Source of the DNA: Proteiniphilum sp. UBA5384
GTDB taxonomy: Bacteria; Bacteroidota; Bacteroidia; Bacteroidales; Dysgonomonadaceae
Reading direction: 5' to 3'
DNA: 64,000 nt
Assembly: GCF_002410825.1 (NCBI RefSeq)
Contig: NZ_DHOS01000047.1
Coordinates: 72,022 to 136,021 of the forward strand
The first letter of the stretch is position 1, and each line of letters begins with the position of its first letter. A program made the position numbers and the translations under genes. Positions 1 to 8,809 of this stretch are shown in pieces. A model generated the notes under the pieces. It was not told where the DNA came from. It ran no database searches and saw only the letters and a program-made list of their open reading frames with translations.

Positions 1-270
1 AATGATGGATATAAAAGTAGCAATTCAAATCGTGGACATCTATTTTTGCTCGTAAATATCATTGCTTCAATTTTATATATAGAGATTTTTTAAATTTAAG
101 TGGACACTAATGTAAAAATCTAATCAATTACAATTCTTTATGATGCCACGACAAAAACCAATCATCATCCATTCAAAAGATACGCATATAATAAAAAAAG
201 AGAAAAAACTTAGGGTCTCCTCTGTCGGGCGTGTCGTATATATAGAGAAGATAAATATGGAGGAAAATTT
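1..270. other. AT-rich region upstream of the FecR gene
   Basis: No convincing gene is seen here. FecR genes of this family normally follow an ECF sigma-factor gene, but no frame in these 270 bases reads like the end of a sigma factor, so the partner must lie further left or be absent. A 43-codon frame at 143-274 ends with a TGA overlapping the FecR ATG, but its composition is not protein-like and I do not call it. The segment just before the FecR start carries a purine-rich AGGAAAA that could help ribosome binding. Confidence 0.5.
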
Positions 271-1251
271 ATGAATTCAGAGACGCTTCTAAGGTATATT
301 AGGGAAATTGCTTCACCGGAGGAGATCAAACAGGTTGAAAGTTGGTTGCTTGAGGATAAAGAGAATGAGCAAACTTTATTGACATTGTCTAAAATATATT
401 TCATGCAGCGAACAGAGGAACGGATCAAAAAGAGAGATATAAATGCTGCTTACGAAAAGACACAAAAACAGATTCGTAGAAACAGCATAAAAAGGACATT
501 GCAGAGGAGCGTCGGCATAGCCGCCTCCTTCCTGGTTTTATTGGGTATATCTACTTTCCTCTATCTGAATAATCAGCAAATAGAACCCATTCTGTATACA
601 TTGCAATCAAAAGACAATCAAAGATGCACGACATTCCTTCTTCCTGACAGTACAGTTGTACATCTGAATGCGAATACTTCTTTAATATACACTTCTGAAT
701 ACGGGCAGGCAGATAGGAAAGTAATTTTGGATGGAGAAGTATTCTTTGAAGTGAAAGCTGATAAGGAAAAACCATTTCTTGTAAATACGCCTGACAATCG
801 AATGACCATAGAGGTGTTAGGAACCAGTTTTAATGTGCAGGCCTATGCAAATGATAATATTGCTCAAACTACATTGGTGACCGGAAGTATCCATATGCAG
901 CTCAGCGACACGCAAGGCAGAAAAGAGGATAGAATATTGACCCCTTCAGATAGAGTGACGATCAATTTTGCAACGGGAGAAAGCATACAAGAGCATATCA
1001 ATACAAACGATGCCCTTGCCTGGATGAAAAATAGCTTGGTGTTTAAAAATACACCGTTGGTTGAAGTGGCCCGCCAACTATCTATTTTTTATGATGTAGA
1101 ATTTGAACTAAGAGGGGAAAGCCTCAAAGAATACCTTTTTACAGGATCATTTGAAAATAAATCTTTGTCCACAGTGTTGGACTATATGAAAATCTCGTCA
1201 GGAATAGAATCCAATATTGAAGAAACTTCTATTGTACTATATACGAAATGA
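271..1251 (+). CDS. FecR-family anti-sigma factor
   Basis: Inner-membrane regulator that relays a signal from an outer-membrane SusC/TonB receptor to an ECF sigma factor. The 326 residues fit the family. There is an N-terminal cytoplasmic helical segment (about 1-78), a single membrane helix around 81-99, and a periplasmic FecR domain containing the FLLPDSTVVHLNANTSL and GEVFFEVKADKEKPFLV type motifs. A C-terminal DUF4974-like segment (about 250-326) contains the FKNTPLVEVARQLSIFYDVE motif. The SusC downstream has the STN domain expected of its signalling partner. No sigma-factor gene is visible upstream within the window. The pair probably controls the locus that follows in response to its sugar ligand. 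Confidence 0.93.
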   Translation: MNSETLLRYIREIASPEEIKQVESWLLEDKENEQTLLTLSKIYFMQRTEERIKKRDINAAYEKTQKQIRRNSIKRTLQRSVGIAASFLVLLGISTFLYLNNQQIEPILYTLQSKDNQRCTTFLLPDSTVVHLNANTSLIYTSEYGQADRKVILDGEVFFEVKADKEKPFLVNTPDNRMTIEVLGTSFNVQAYANDNIAQTTLVTGSIHMQLSDTQGRKEDRILTPSDRVTINFATGESIQEHINTNDALAWMKNSLVFKNTPLVEVARQLSIFYDVEFELRGESLKEYLFTGSFENKSLSTVLDYMKISSGIESNIEETSIVLYTK

Positions 1252-1303
1252 TGATTAACAATTTTAAACGATACTATATGTAGAAAAAACTGTAACAAAA
1301 AAA

Positions 1304-1336
1304 CACAGGAAATATGTTACCAGCATATTTCCTGTG
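1304..1336. promoter_or_regulatory. Perfect 13-bp inverted repeat between fecR and susC
   Basis: CACAGGAAATATG and CATATTTCCTGTG are separated by seven bases, giving a perfect 13-bp stem. It stands alone in the 129-base gap between the FecR and SusC genes. The T-rich run follows only about 15 bases later, so it is not a textbook intrinsic terminator. It could be an attenuator, an RNA-stabilising or processing hairpin that sets susC expression apart from fecR, or a protein-binding dyad. Its role is inference; the symmetry is directly visible. Confidence 0.6.
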
Positions 1337-1380
1337 AAAACAATGCAACCATTATTTTTTTATCAACACAACACAAATGT

Positions 1381-4300
1381 ATGAAAAAAGAAATCATTAT
1401 CCAACTAGGGGAGAAGTGTAAGCTTTTCTTATTGGGCGTTAAAGTGCCATTATGTATGAAATTACTTTTGTTTTTATCTCTCTTTTCATTCTCTGTTGCC
1501 TTTGCATCCAATGTGAATGCACAGAAAAATATATTGTCGATTAATGTGAAGAATGAGTCTATTGCCCAGGTATTGGAGATGATAGAGAAGGAGACCGGCT
1601 ATCAGTTTTATTACAATAGTAAACTGGTGGATGTGAATAAAAAAGTTTCTCTGACGGCAGAGTCTGAGGAATTGGTTTCTGTACTGAATGAACTGTTCAC
1701 GTCATCGGATATTTCATATCGTATCATCGGCCAAGATATTATTCTTGCCCGGGAAGAGATGAGAACGGCAAAGTTAGATCAGGAAAAACAAGTTGAGGTA
1801 AGTGGAACTGTTATATTGGGGAATGATAATCAACCCGCCCCGGGTGTAACAGTGTCTGTAGCTGGTACCTCTATTGGTACGACTACAGATATTGATGGAA
1901 AATATAGTCTGATGGTCCCGGCTTCTACAGTGGAGATCACTTTTTCCTATATCGGCTATCGTACCAAAACGATTAAGGTGAAAGACAGACTACTTTTCCA
2001 GTTAGTTGTAATGGAGGAGTCGACAGAACTTCTTGATGAAGTGGTTGTAGTAGGGTTCGGTACCCAAAAGAAGGAAAGTCTGGTAGGAGCTATACAGGCG
2101 GTAAAACCATCGGAATTGAAAACTTCATCGAGTAACCTCACGACTGCATTTGCCGGAAGAATTGCCGGTGTAATCTCCACACAGGCTTCGGGAGAACCGG
2201 GTGCCGATGGTGCAAACTTCTGGATCAGGGGTATTTCAACCTTTGGAACCAATGCTTCTCCCCTTATTATCTTGGATGGTGTGGAGATTGTATCGGAAAT
2301 GTTGAACTCGATAGCTCCCGAAACCATTGAATCGTTTTCTGTCTTGAAAGATGCTACTGCCACAGCTCTCTATGGAAGCCGTGGTGCGAATGGTGTATTG
2401 ATTGTGACGACAAAGACCGGTTCCAATCTGGATAGAATGAATGTAAACGTGCGTGTGCAGACGGGCTTGTCCTCTCCTACCAAAGTACAGAAGATAGCCG
2501 ATGGCGTAACCTATATGGAACGCTATAACGAAGCGATCGGTTATGATTACTATTCGAGGGATAAAATAGACAATACGCTTGCCGGAAACGACAAATATAT
2601 TTATCCCAATAATGATTGGTATGGCTTGATGTTTAAAGATTTCACTTTTAATCAGAATGCCAATATCAATGTGACCGGTGGAAGCAAGAAAATAGACTAT
2701 TTTCTGAATGCATCCATCCATAATGAAAATGGGATATTGAAAGATCAACCCGAATTTGGTTATAGCACCAATGTGGGATTGCAGAAATATTCTTTCCAAA
2801 GTAATGTCTCGTCGCTGATTACACCCACAACGAGGGTAGGTGTGAAAATGAATACGTTGTTGCAATATAATCACAGGCCCTATGAAAGTATCGACAATTT
2901 GTTCTACATGGCGATGAGGGCTAATCCTGTTGGCTTTCCTGTTACATTTCCTGCACAGCCGGGAGATGACTTCGTCCGTTTCGGAAATGCTCCTTCGTGG
3001 GCAGGTGGTGCCACCGATATAAACCCGGTTGCGTTGATGAGTAGAGGCTATGGAAACCGTTATCTCTCATATCTGACTACGGTTTTCAATGTGGACCAGG
3101 ATTTGGCTTTCCTTACGGAAGGACTGAAAGCAAGATTCCAGGCTTCGTTTTATAACAAGACGTACGCGGCAACCTATCGCTATCTGACTCCACACTACTT
3201 CTGGTTGAATGCGGATGATCCTTTTACTACAGATGTAGATGGGAATCAAATATACAATGCTTCCTCCATCGGTCCTGATGGAACAAATTACTTGGCCACA
3301 AGCACGGGACGGGATGGGCATAGGGAATATGCATTGCAGGGAGCCATTGAATATAACAGAAGATTTAATAAAGTGCATGATGTGAATGCATTATTGGTAT
3401 ATCATCAGAAAGAGCGGGTAGATAATACACCGGATGCCAATGAATATCAGGTGCTTCCCTATAGGGAGCAGGGTATCGCAGGTAGAATTACCTATGGCTA
3501 TGATCATCGCTATCTGTTTGAAGCCAATTTCGGATACAATGGATCCGAAAACTTCTTGCCTGAGCATCGTTGGGGTTTCTTCCCCTCCATGGCTATAGGT
3601 TGGAATATTTCTAACGAAGCATTCTTCGAACCATTGCAGGATAAAATTAACCTCTTAAAGGTAAGGGCCTCTTGGGGTAAGTCGGGGAATGACGCCCTTT
3701 CCAGCCGTTTCCCTTATTTGACAACGATTCTGACCAATCAAGATCTATATTTCTATTACGGAAGGGATATCCAGCGGGCAAAAGGGGCGACTATCAATAC
3801 AATGGGGAATGAACTCGCCACTTGGGAAACCAGTACAAAAACCAATATCGGACTTGAATTGGGCTTGTTTTATGATTTAACCCTGATTGTGGATTTCTTT
3901 GAAGATAAACGCTCGGGTATTTTCATGCAGCGGCGTTCTATCCCTTCCAGTGCGGGTTATTCAGGTTCTTTGCCCTATGGAAACTTGGGAAAAGTGACCA
4001 ACCAGGGCTTTGACGCTTCTCTTGAATACAATAAAGCCTTCAACAAAGACCTTATCCTTTCTTTGAGAGGATCGTTCACTTATGCGCATAATGAAGTGAT
4101 AGCAAGAGACGAACCCCCGTTGTTATTCCCTTATACTTCTCAAATTGGTCACCCCATCAATACTATCTACGGATTGGTAGCAGATGGGTTGTTCAGCAGC
4201 TGGGATGAAATAAAGAATTCTCCGGTACAGGATTTTGAAAAAGATAAGATTGCTCCCGGCGATATTAAGTATGTCGATTTGAATGGAGACGGAATTATCG

Positions 4301-4794
4301 ACCGCAATGATATCACTTCAATAGGTTATCCCACAAGACCGGAGATTATGTATGGCTTTGGTCCGTCGGTGAAATATCGTAATTGGGATTTCTCCTTCTT
4401 CCTGCAGGGGACAGGGCGTGTGTCACTACAGATGAACAATATGCATCCCTTTGTGAGCAATGAATATGCAGGATTGGGCATCACACAATGGATTGCGGAT
4501 GAGCGCTGGAGTGAATCGTCACCCAATGCCAATGCAAACTATCCTCGTTTATCCGCCCAGTGGAACAGCAATAACACGCAAGTTTCCAGCTACTGGGTGA
4601 GAAATGCTTCTTATTTGAGATTGAAGAGTGCGGAAATTGGTTGGTCACATAAAAATATACGTCTCTATGTGACAGGAACCAATCTATTGACTTTCTCCAA
4701 ATTTAAATATTGGGATCCGGAATTGGGTAGCGGGGATGGCTTGTCTTATCCCTTGCAGAGAACCGCCACGATTGGATGTCAGTTTAATTTCTAA
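1381..4794 (+). CDS. SusC/RagA-family TonB-dependent receptor with STN domain
   Basis: Outer-membrane beta-barrel that imports oligosaccharides together with SusD, powered by TonB. The 1137 residues comprise a long-n-region signal peptide ending near NVNAQ (about 48), an STN signalling domain (about 50-125), a carboxypeptidase-regulatory-like domain (about 138-212), and a plug starting at LDEVVVVGFGTQKKESLVG. A 22-strand-type barrel follows, ending in QFNF with the terminal aromatic residue typical of these porins. The STN domain marks it as the FecR-linked signalling type. A later Met at 1456 would also give a good signal peptide. The susD gene follows after 11 bases. Confidence 0.96.
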   Translation: MKKEIIIQLGEKCKLFLLGVKVPLCMKLLLFLSLFSFSVAFASNVNAQKNILSINVKNESIAQVLEMIEKETGYQFYYNSKLVDVNKKVSLTAESEELVSVLNELFTSSDISYRIIGQDIILAREEMRTAKLDQEKQVEVSGTVILGNDNQPAPGVTVSVAGTSIGTTTDIDGKYSLMVPASTVEITFSYIGYRTKTIKVKDRLLFQLVVMEESTELLDEVVVVGFGTQKKESLVGAIQAVKPSELKTSSSNLTTAFAGRIAGVISTQASGEPGADGANFWIRGISTFGTNASPLIILDGVEIVSEMLNSIAPETIESFSVLKDATATALYGSRGANGVLIVTTKTGSNLDRMNVNVRVQTGLSSPTKVQKIADGVTYMERYNEAIGYDYYSRDKIDNTLAGNDKYIYPNNDWYGLMFKDFTFNQNANINVTGGSKKIDYFLNASIHNENGILKDQPEFGYSTNVGLQKYSFQSNVSSLITPTTRVGVKMNTLLQYNHRPYESIDNLFYMAMRANPVGFPVTFPAQPGDDFVRFGNAPSWAGGATDINPVALMSRGYGNRYLSYLTTVFNVDQDLAFLTEGLKARFQASFYNKTYAATYRYLTPHYFWLNADDPFTTDVDGNQIYNASSIGPDGTNYLATSTGRDGHREYALQGAIEYNRRFNKVHDVNALLVYHQKERVDNTPDANEYQVLPYREQGIAGRITYGYDHRYLFEANFGYNGSENFLPEHRWGFFPSMAIGWNISNEAFFEPLQDKINLLKVRASWGKSGNDALSSRFPYLTTILTNQDLYFYYGRDIQRAKGATINTMGNELATWETSTKTNIGLELGLFYDLTLIVDFFEDKRSGIFMQRRSIPSSAGYSGSLPYGNLGKVTNQGFDASLEYNKAFNKDLILSLRGSFTYAHNEVIARDEPPLLFPYTSQIGHPINTIYGLVADGLFSSWDEIKNSPVQDFEKDKIAPGDIKYVDLNGDGIIDRNDITSIGYPTRPEIMYGFGPSVKYRNWDFSFFLQGTGRVSLQMNNMHPFVSNEYAGLGITQWIADERWSESSPNANANYPRLSAQWNSNNTQVSSYWVRNASYLRLKSAEIGWSHKNIRLYVTGTNLLTFSKFKYWDPELGSGDGLSYPLQRTATIGCQFNF

Positions 4795-4805
4795 AACTTA
4801 TAGCA

Positions 4806-6677
4806 ATGAAAAGAATTCTATTTTATATATGCTTGGTTTTGACCATTTTCTCTTGTGACTTTTTAGATGTGGTGCCCGAAGGACAGGCTACGTTAGATGA
4901 CCTTTTTCGCTCTGAAAAAGATTGTGAGAAGTTTGTGTACTATATGTACCACAACATTCCAACCCATGGATATTGGAATTGGCTCCCCGATATGTTTGCC
5001 GGAGGAGATTTAATGACCGGTAGGGGAGGTACCACCCGTTGGTACAATTACAAGAGTATGTTGTATGGAGATGAGAGTGCCAACCAAACCTATTATGGAA
5101 TGTGGGCGCCCGAATCAAGCGGTCCGACCGGTAAGACGAATTATGAAGTGTTCAAGGGGATCCGGTATGCCTACATCCTATTGGATAATATTGATAGGGT
5201 ACCGAATATATCAGACGCGAACCATAGACAGTGGAGAGGCGAAGCTTATTGGTTGATTGCTTATTACCACCAAGTGCTGCTCGACTTTTATGGTCCGGTA
5301 ACTATCCAGACAAAGGCTGTTTCATTGAATGCGACGGAGTTGGATATGTATCCGATAAGAGCGCCTTATGATGAGTGTGTGAATTTTATCGCCGACATGT
5401 GGGATGAGGCAGCCAACTTATTGCCGCCGACGAGAAATGACTATCAATTGGGGAGAGCCACCTCTGTGTCGGCATTGGCTTACAAGTCAAGGTTGCTGTT
5501 GCATGCAGCAAGCCCGCAATACAATGGGAATACGGCTGATTACGCTGATTTTAAAAATCCCGACGGGACCCAGCTGATGTCGTTGACTTACGACAAGGAA
5601 AAATGGGAAAGAGCCAGAAAGGCAGCTATGGATGCGATTCAGTTGGCAGAAAGCAATGGATATATCCTCTATGAAAATCAGTCTATTACACCCATCACTG
5701 AATTCGAACAGGGTGTGAAGAATTATCATGATGCATTTTGTGAGACTATCTGGAACGAAAAGGAGTTTTTCTTCTCTGGAGCATCCCAGACAGGGATAGA
5801 AGCATTTCAGCGCAACTCGGCCCCTCGTTTTCAATTACCCTATTCAACCGATGGATTCAGGAATCAGGTTACACCTACCTTTTATATGTTGAAGCAGTAC
5901 TATACAAAGAATGGTCTTCCCTTGGATGTGGATCCCCTGACAGCAGGACAGAATTTGTATCAGGTGGCAGCCGGCGATAGTACCGCTTTGTTCCATAGAG
6001 ACAGAGAGCCTCGTTTTTATGCCAATGTGGGATATGACAGAGGTGAGTATGATATCAATGGCACAACCATTATCCTGAAGATGAGAAAGGGGGAGACGCA
6101 TGGAAGTACAGGAAATACCGCGCATGAATACCAAAGCCCTACCGGATACTTGAACAAGAAGTATATCCACAAGCAGCTTTTGTACAATCCATCCGACAAG
6201 TCGATTTCCTATAGAAAACTGGTTTTCCCTTATATCAGGTTGGCCGAACTATACCTGAACTATGCAGAAGCCGATTTTGAATATAACGGAGCTTTAAGTG
6301 CACAAAGTTTGGGGTACATCAATAAAATCAGGTCAAGAAGCCGATTGCCCAAGTTTGAAGATTCATGGGCTTTGGTAGGAGGAATCCCTACAGGAAAAAA
6401 TTTGCAGAAAGTGATCCGTCAGGAACGCACGATAGAGTTGACCGCCGAGGGTAGATTGTATCACGATTCCCGCCGGTGGGGTATTGCAAAAGACATTGTG
6501 ATGGCAAACCAGGAGGCTTGGAACTTGGAAGGCACAACCCAAAGTGCGTTTTATACTCTATCAACCATGCCGGAGAGTGGAGTGAGAAATTTTGTGCATC
6601 CCCAAAATATATGGTTGGCTTTTCCGCTCGATCAGTTGAATGTCAATTATAACTTGGTGCAAAACCCGGGGTACTAA
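4806..6677 (+). CDS. SusD/RagB-family outer-membrane lipoprotein
   Basis: Surface glycan-binding lid of the SusCD importer. The 623-residue protein starts with a lipoprotein signal (lipobox near FSC, Cys17) followed by the family-typical DFLDVVPEG. It contains the SusD helical TPR scaffold, seen in segments such as WRGEAYWLIAYYHQVLLDFYG and YIRLAELYLNYAEADFEYNG. The C-terminal part has RQERTIELTAEGRLYHDSRRW-like sequence shared by the family. It sits immediately behind susC in the same operon. The bound sugar cannot be told from sequence; the GH36 enzyme downstream suggests an alpha-galactoside. Confidence 0.96.
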   Translation: MKRILFYICLVLTIFSCDFLDVVPEGQATLDDLFRSEKDCEKFVYYMYHNIPTHGYWNWLPDMFAGGDLMTGRGGTTRWYNYKSMLYGDESANQTYYGMWAPESSGPTGKTNYEVFKGIRYAYILLDNIDRVPNISDANHRQWRGEAYWLIAYYHQVLLDFYGPVTIQTKAVSLNATELDMYPIRAPYDECVNFIADMWDEAANLLPPTRNDYQLGRATSVSALAYKSRLLLHAASPQYNGNTADYADFKNPDGTQLMSLTYDKEKWERARKAAMDAIQLAESNGYILYENQSITPITEFEQGVKNYHDAFCETIWNEKEFFFSGASQTGIEAFQRNSAPRFQLPYSTDGFRNQVTPTFYMLKQYYTKNGLPLDVDPLTAGQNLYQVAAGDSTALFHRDREPRFYANVGYDRGEYDINGTTIILKMRKGETHGSTGNTAHEYQSPTGYLNKKYIHKQLLYNPSDKSISYRKLVFPYIRLAELYLNYAEADFEYNGALSAQSLGYINKIRSRSRLPKFEDSWALVGGIPTGKNLQKVIRQERTIELTAEGRLYHDSRRWGIAKDIVMANQEAWNLEGTTQSAFYTLSTMPESGVRNFVHPQNIWLAFPLDQLNVNYNLVQNPGY

Positions 6678-6697
6678 ACTATAAATATTCTAATCGT

Positions 6698-7933
6698 ATG
6701 AAATATAGATTTTTATTTTTGTTATGGATTTTTCCTCTTGTATGGGGATGTGCAACTGACGGAGACCAAGTGAATGTGGAAGTTGAGCCAACTATATATA
6801 TTGTGAAGAGCGGACTCCAGACAATGACGCTCAATGAACTTGAAGAAGGCTATCAGTTATGGGTATATAAAGGAGGATATGATGCGCAAAAGTCGACTGT
6901 TACTATTCATGTCGACGAAGAAGCGCTCGACAGCTATAATGAAGAGAATGGAACTGATTTCAGATTATTGCCGTCGTTCTCCTATGAAATGGAGACTTCT
7001 CTCACTTTGGACAATGAGAACCGCACGAATTATGTGAAAATAAAACTGAATTCGTCGCCGACAGGTGTGGGAGATGGTTATATCCTTCCTCTAAGCATTT
7101 CCTGTGCAAATCCGGCATGGATCAATGAAGCCAAGAAAACAATGTTATTACAAACCATTGTACCCAACGAACTGAATATTGCCAGTTATAATATAGAGTA
7201 TAACAATCTAAATAGTGCCGGTGGACCATGGTCTTCCAGGAAGATACTGGTGGGAAGAATGTTTCAGCAATACGATTTTGATATCGTGGGGGTGCAGGAG
7301 CCCGATAAAGAACAACTGGACGATATCAGGTCGGCAGCTCCCGGTTATGACTATTTGGGAACGGGGGCTACTGGAAGTGTGGCTGTTTTTTATAAAAGAG
7401 ATAGGTTCGAAGTGATTGAAAGTGATATCTTCTGGTTGTCTCCCACTCCTGACATACCCGGGAAGGGTTGGGATGCCTATCACCCGAGAAAGTGCCGCTG
7501 GGTGCATTTCAAGGACATGAATAGCGACAAGGAGTTTTACTTCTTCAACATCCATATGGATCACGTGGGAGTGGAGGCGCGCATGAAGAGCACGGAGTTG
7601 GTATTGGAAAAAATACCCGAGATTGCAGGCAATTATCCTGCTATCCTGACAGGTGATTTTAATTTCAACCAAAATGATGCAAATTACAATACATTGGAAC
7701 ATTCGGGCGTGCTGAAAGATTCGTATGTGATTGCTCCCGAGCATCTCAATAAAGAGAAGGGAACGCATAACGCCTACAATCCTGCATATACTTCAACAGC
7801 AAGGATCGACCATATATTCCTGTATAACGCTTCGTTCTTGAATGTCAAAACGCATGAGATAATCACCACCACTTTTGAGGGTAAATTCCCTTCAGACCAT
7901 TGCCCCGTGAGAGTGATTCTTGAAGTGAAGTAG
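6698..7933 (+). CDS. Lipoprotein with DUF1735-like N-domain and EEP phosphodiesterase/phosphatase domain
   Basis: Predicted surface or periplasmic lipoprotein of 411 residues. The signal peptide ends in the lipobox VWGC. Residues about 25-140 resemble the DUF1735 beta-sandwich found in many Bacteroidetes glycan-processing proteins. Residues about 150-411 are an endonuclease/exonuclease/phosphatase fold, with ASYNIEY, IVGVQEPD, FNIHMDHVG, LTGDFNFN and FPSDHCPVRV supplying the catalytic Glu, His, Asp and Asn set. The family cleaves phosphate esters such as phosphoinositides, sphingomyelin or nucleic acid; the substrate here is unknown. It follows susD and precedes a second EEP gene by two bases, so a phosphorylated glycan or glycolipid target is plausible. 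Confidence 0.87.
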   Translation: MKYRFLFLLWIFPLVWGCATDGDQVNVEVEPTIYIVKSGLQTMTLNELEEGYQLWVYKGGYDAQKSTVTIHVDEEALDSYNEENGTDFRLLPSFSYEMETSLTLDNENRTNYVKIKLNSSPTGVGDGYILPLSISCANPAWINEAKKTMLLQTIVPNELNIASYNIEYNNLNSAGGPWSSRKILVGRMFQQYDFDIVGVQEPDKEQLDDIRSAAPGYDYLGTGATGSVAVFYKRDRFEVIESDIFWLSPTPDIPGKGWDAYHPRKCRWVHFKDMNSDKEFYFFNIHMDHVGVEARMKSTELVLEKIPEIAGNYPAILTGDFNFNQNDANYNTLEHSGVLKDSYVIAPEHLNKEKGTHNAYNPAYTSTARIDHIFLYNASFLNVKTHEIITTTFEGKFPSDHCPVRVILEVK

Positions 7934-7935
7934 TT

Positions 7936-8808
7936 ATGTTAGATATGAAACATATTTTTATCATAAGTATAGCCCTTATTTCCCTGTCTGCTTGTGGATA
8001 CCCGAAGGCGAGAGAGCTAACCTTGAAAGTATCATCCTACAACATCAGGTATGATGCCCCCAAGGATATTGAAACCGGAAATGGCTGGGATGTGAGAAAG
8101 CCATATTTGGCGAAAGTAATCCTGGATCACGATTTTGATATTGTAGGGACACAAGAGGGTGACAGTGCCCAGTTGGTAGATATGAAGGATCTTCTACCCG
8201 GTTATGATTATGTGGGACATCCATACGGCGGGAGAACGCATGATTTACACAGTTGTGCCATTTTTTATAAGAAGTCGAAATACGATCTGCTTGATGAGGG
8301 TGTCTTCTGGTTCAGCGAAACGCCCGACGAGCCTAGTATCGGCTGGGACGCGAGTGATCGGCGTATCTGTTATTGGGCGAAATTCAAGGATGTGGAGACA
8401 GATATCGAATTCTACTTCTTTACCGCGCATTTTTATTGGAGAATGCACCTTGCAAAAGAGAACTCGGGACCGCTGATGACCCGGAAGGTGCGGGAAATAG
8501 CGGGTGATGCCCCGGTAATCAGTACAGGGGATTATAATTCCTTATCCAACACTTCGCAGATCCAGGCTATTCTGACAGAACTTAGGGATGCTTATGTAAT
8601 TACTGAAACACCTCCCGTAGGCCCTGAAGATACCAACCTCGGAGGGGGGATTTTTCAGGGTGAACCCGAAGGAAGAATAGACTTTATTTTTGTAAGCGAT
8701 CATTTCAAGGTCATGAATTATGCTACATTGACCGATATGTATGGTGATGATCGATACCCGTCAGATCATTTGCCCATCGTTTCGGAATTATCAATCCCAT
8801 TAAAATGA
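7936..8808 (+). CDS. EEP-family lipoprotein, second tandem copy
   Basis: Predicted exported phosphodiesterase or phosphatase of 290 residues, without the DUF1735 part of its upstream neighbour. The lipobox is SLSAC. The motifs SSYNIRYD, IVGTQEGD, STGDYNSLS and YPSDHLPIV match the EEP active-site blocks. The block that reads FNIHMDH in the neighbour is FTAHFYW here: the His is kept but the Asn and Asp are not, so substrate or metal use may differ. Met at 7945 is an equally good start and gives a more usual MKHIF signal peptide. The gene is two bases from the previous stop and one base from the GH36 start, so translation is probably coupled. Confidence 0.87.
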   Translation: MLDMKHIFIISIALISLSACGYPKARELTLKVSSYNIRYDAPKDIETGNGWDVRKPYLAKVILDHDFDIVGTQEGDSAQLVDMKDLLPGYDYVGHPYGGRTHDLHSCAIFYKKSKYDLLDEGVFWFSETPDEPSIGWDASDRRICYWAKFKDVETDIEFYFFTAHFYWRMHLAKENSGPLMTRKVREIAGDAPVISTGDYNSLSNTSQIQAILTELRDAYVITETPPVGPEDTNLGGGIFQGEPEGRIDFIFVSDHFKVMNYATLTDMYGDDRYPSDHLPIVSELSIPLK

Positions 8809-8809
8809 G

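Noticed and set aside
143..274. 43-codon frame overlapping the FecR start by ATGA
   Set aside because: The overlap looks like translational coupling, but the peptide is Lys/Ile-rich without any domain and the length is compatible with chance in AT-rich DNA.
2236..2874. Long minus-strand open frame inside susC
   Set aside because: It lies antisense to a clearly coding SusC frame, has no signal peptide or family motif, and its composition is that of a reverse-frame shadow.
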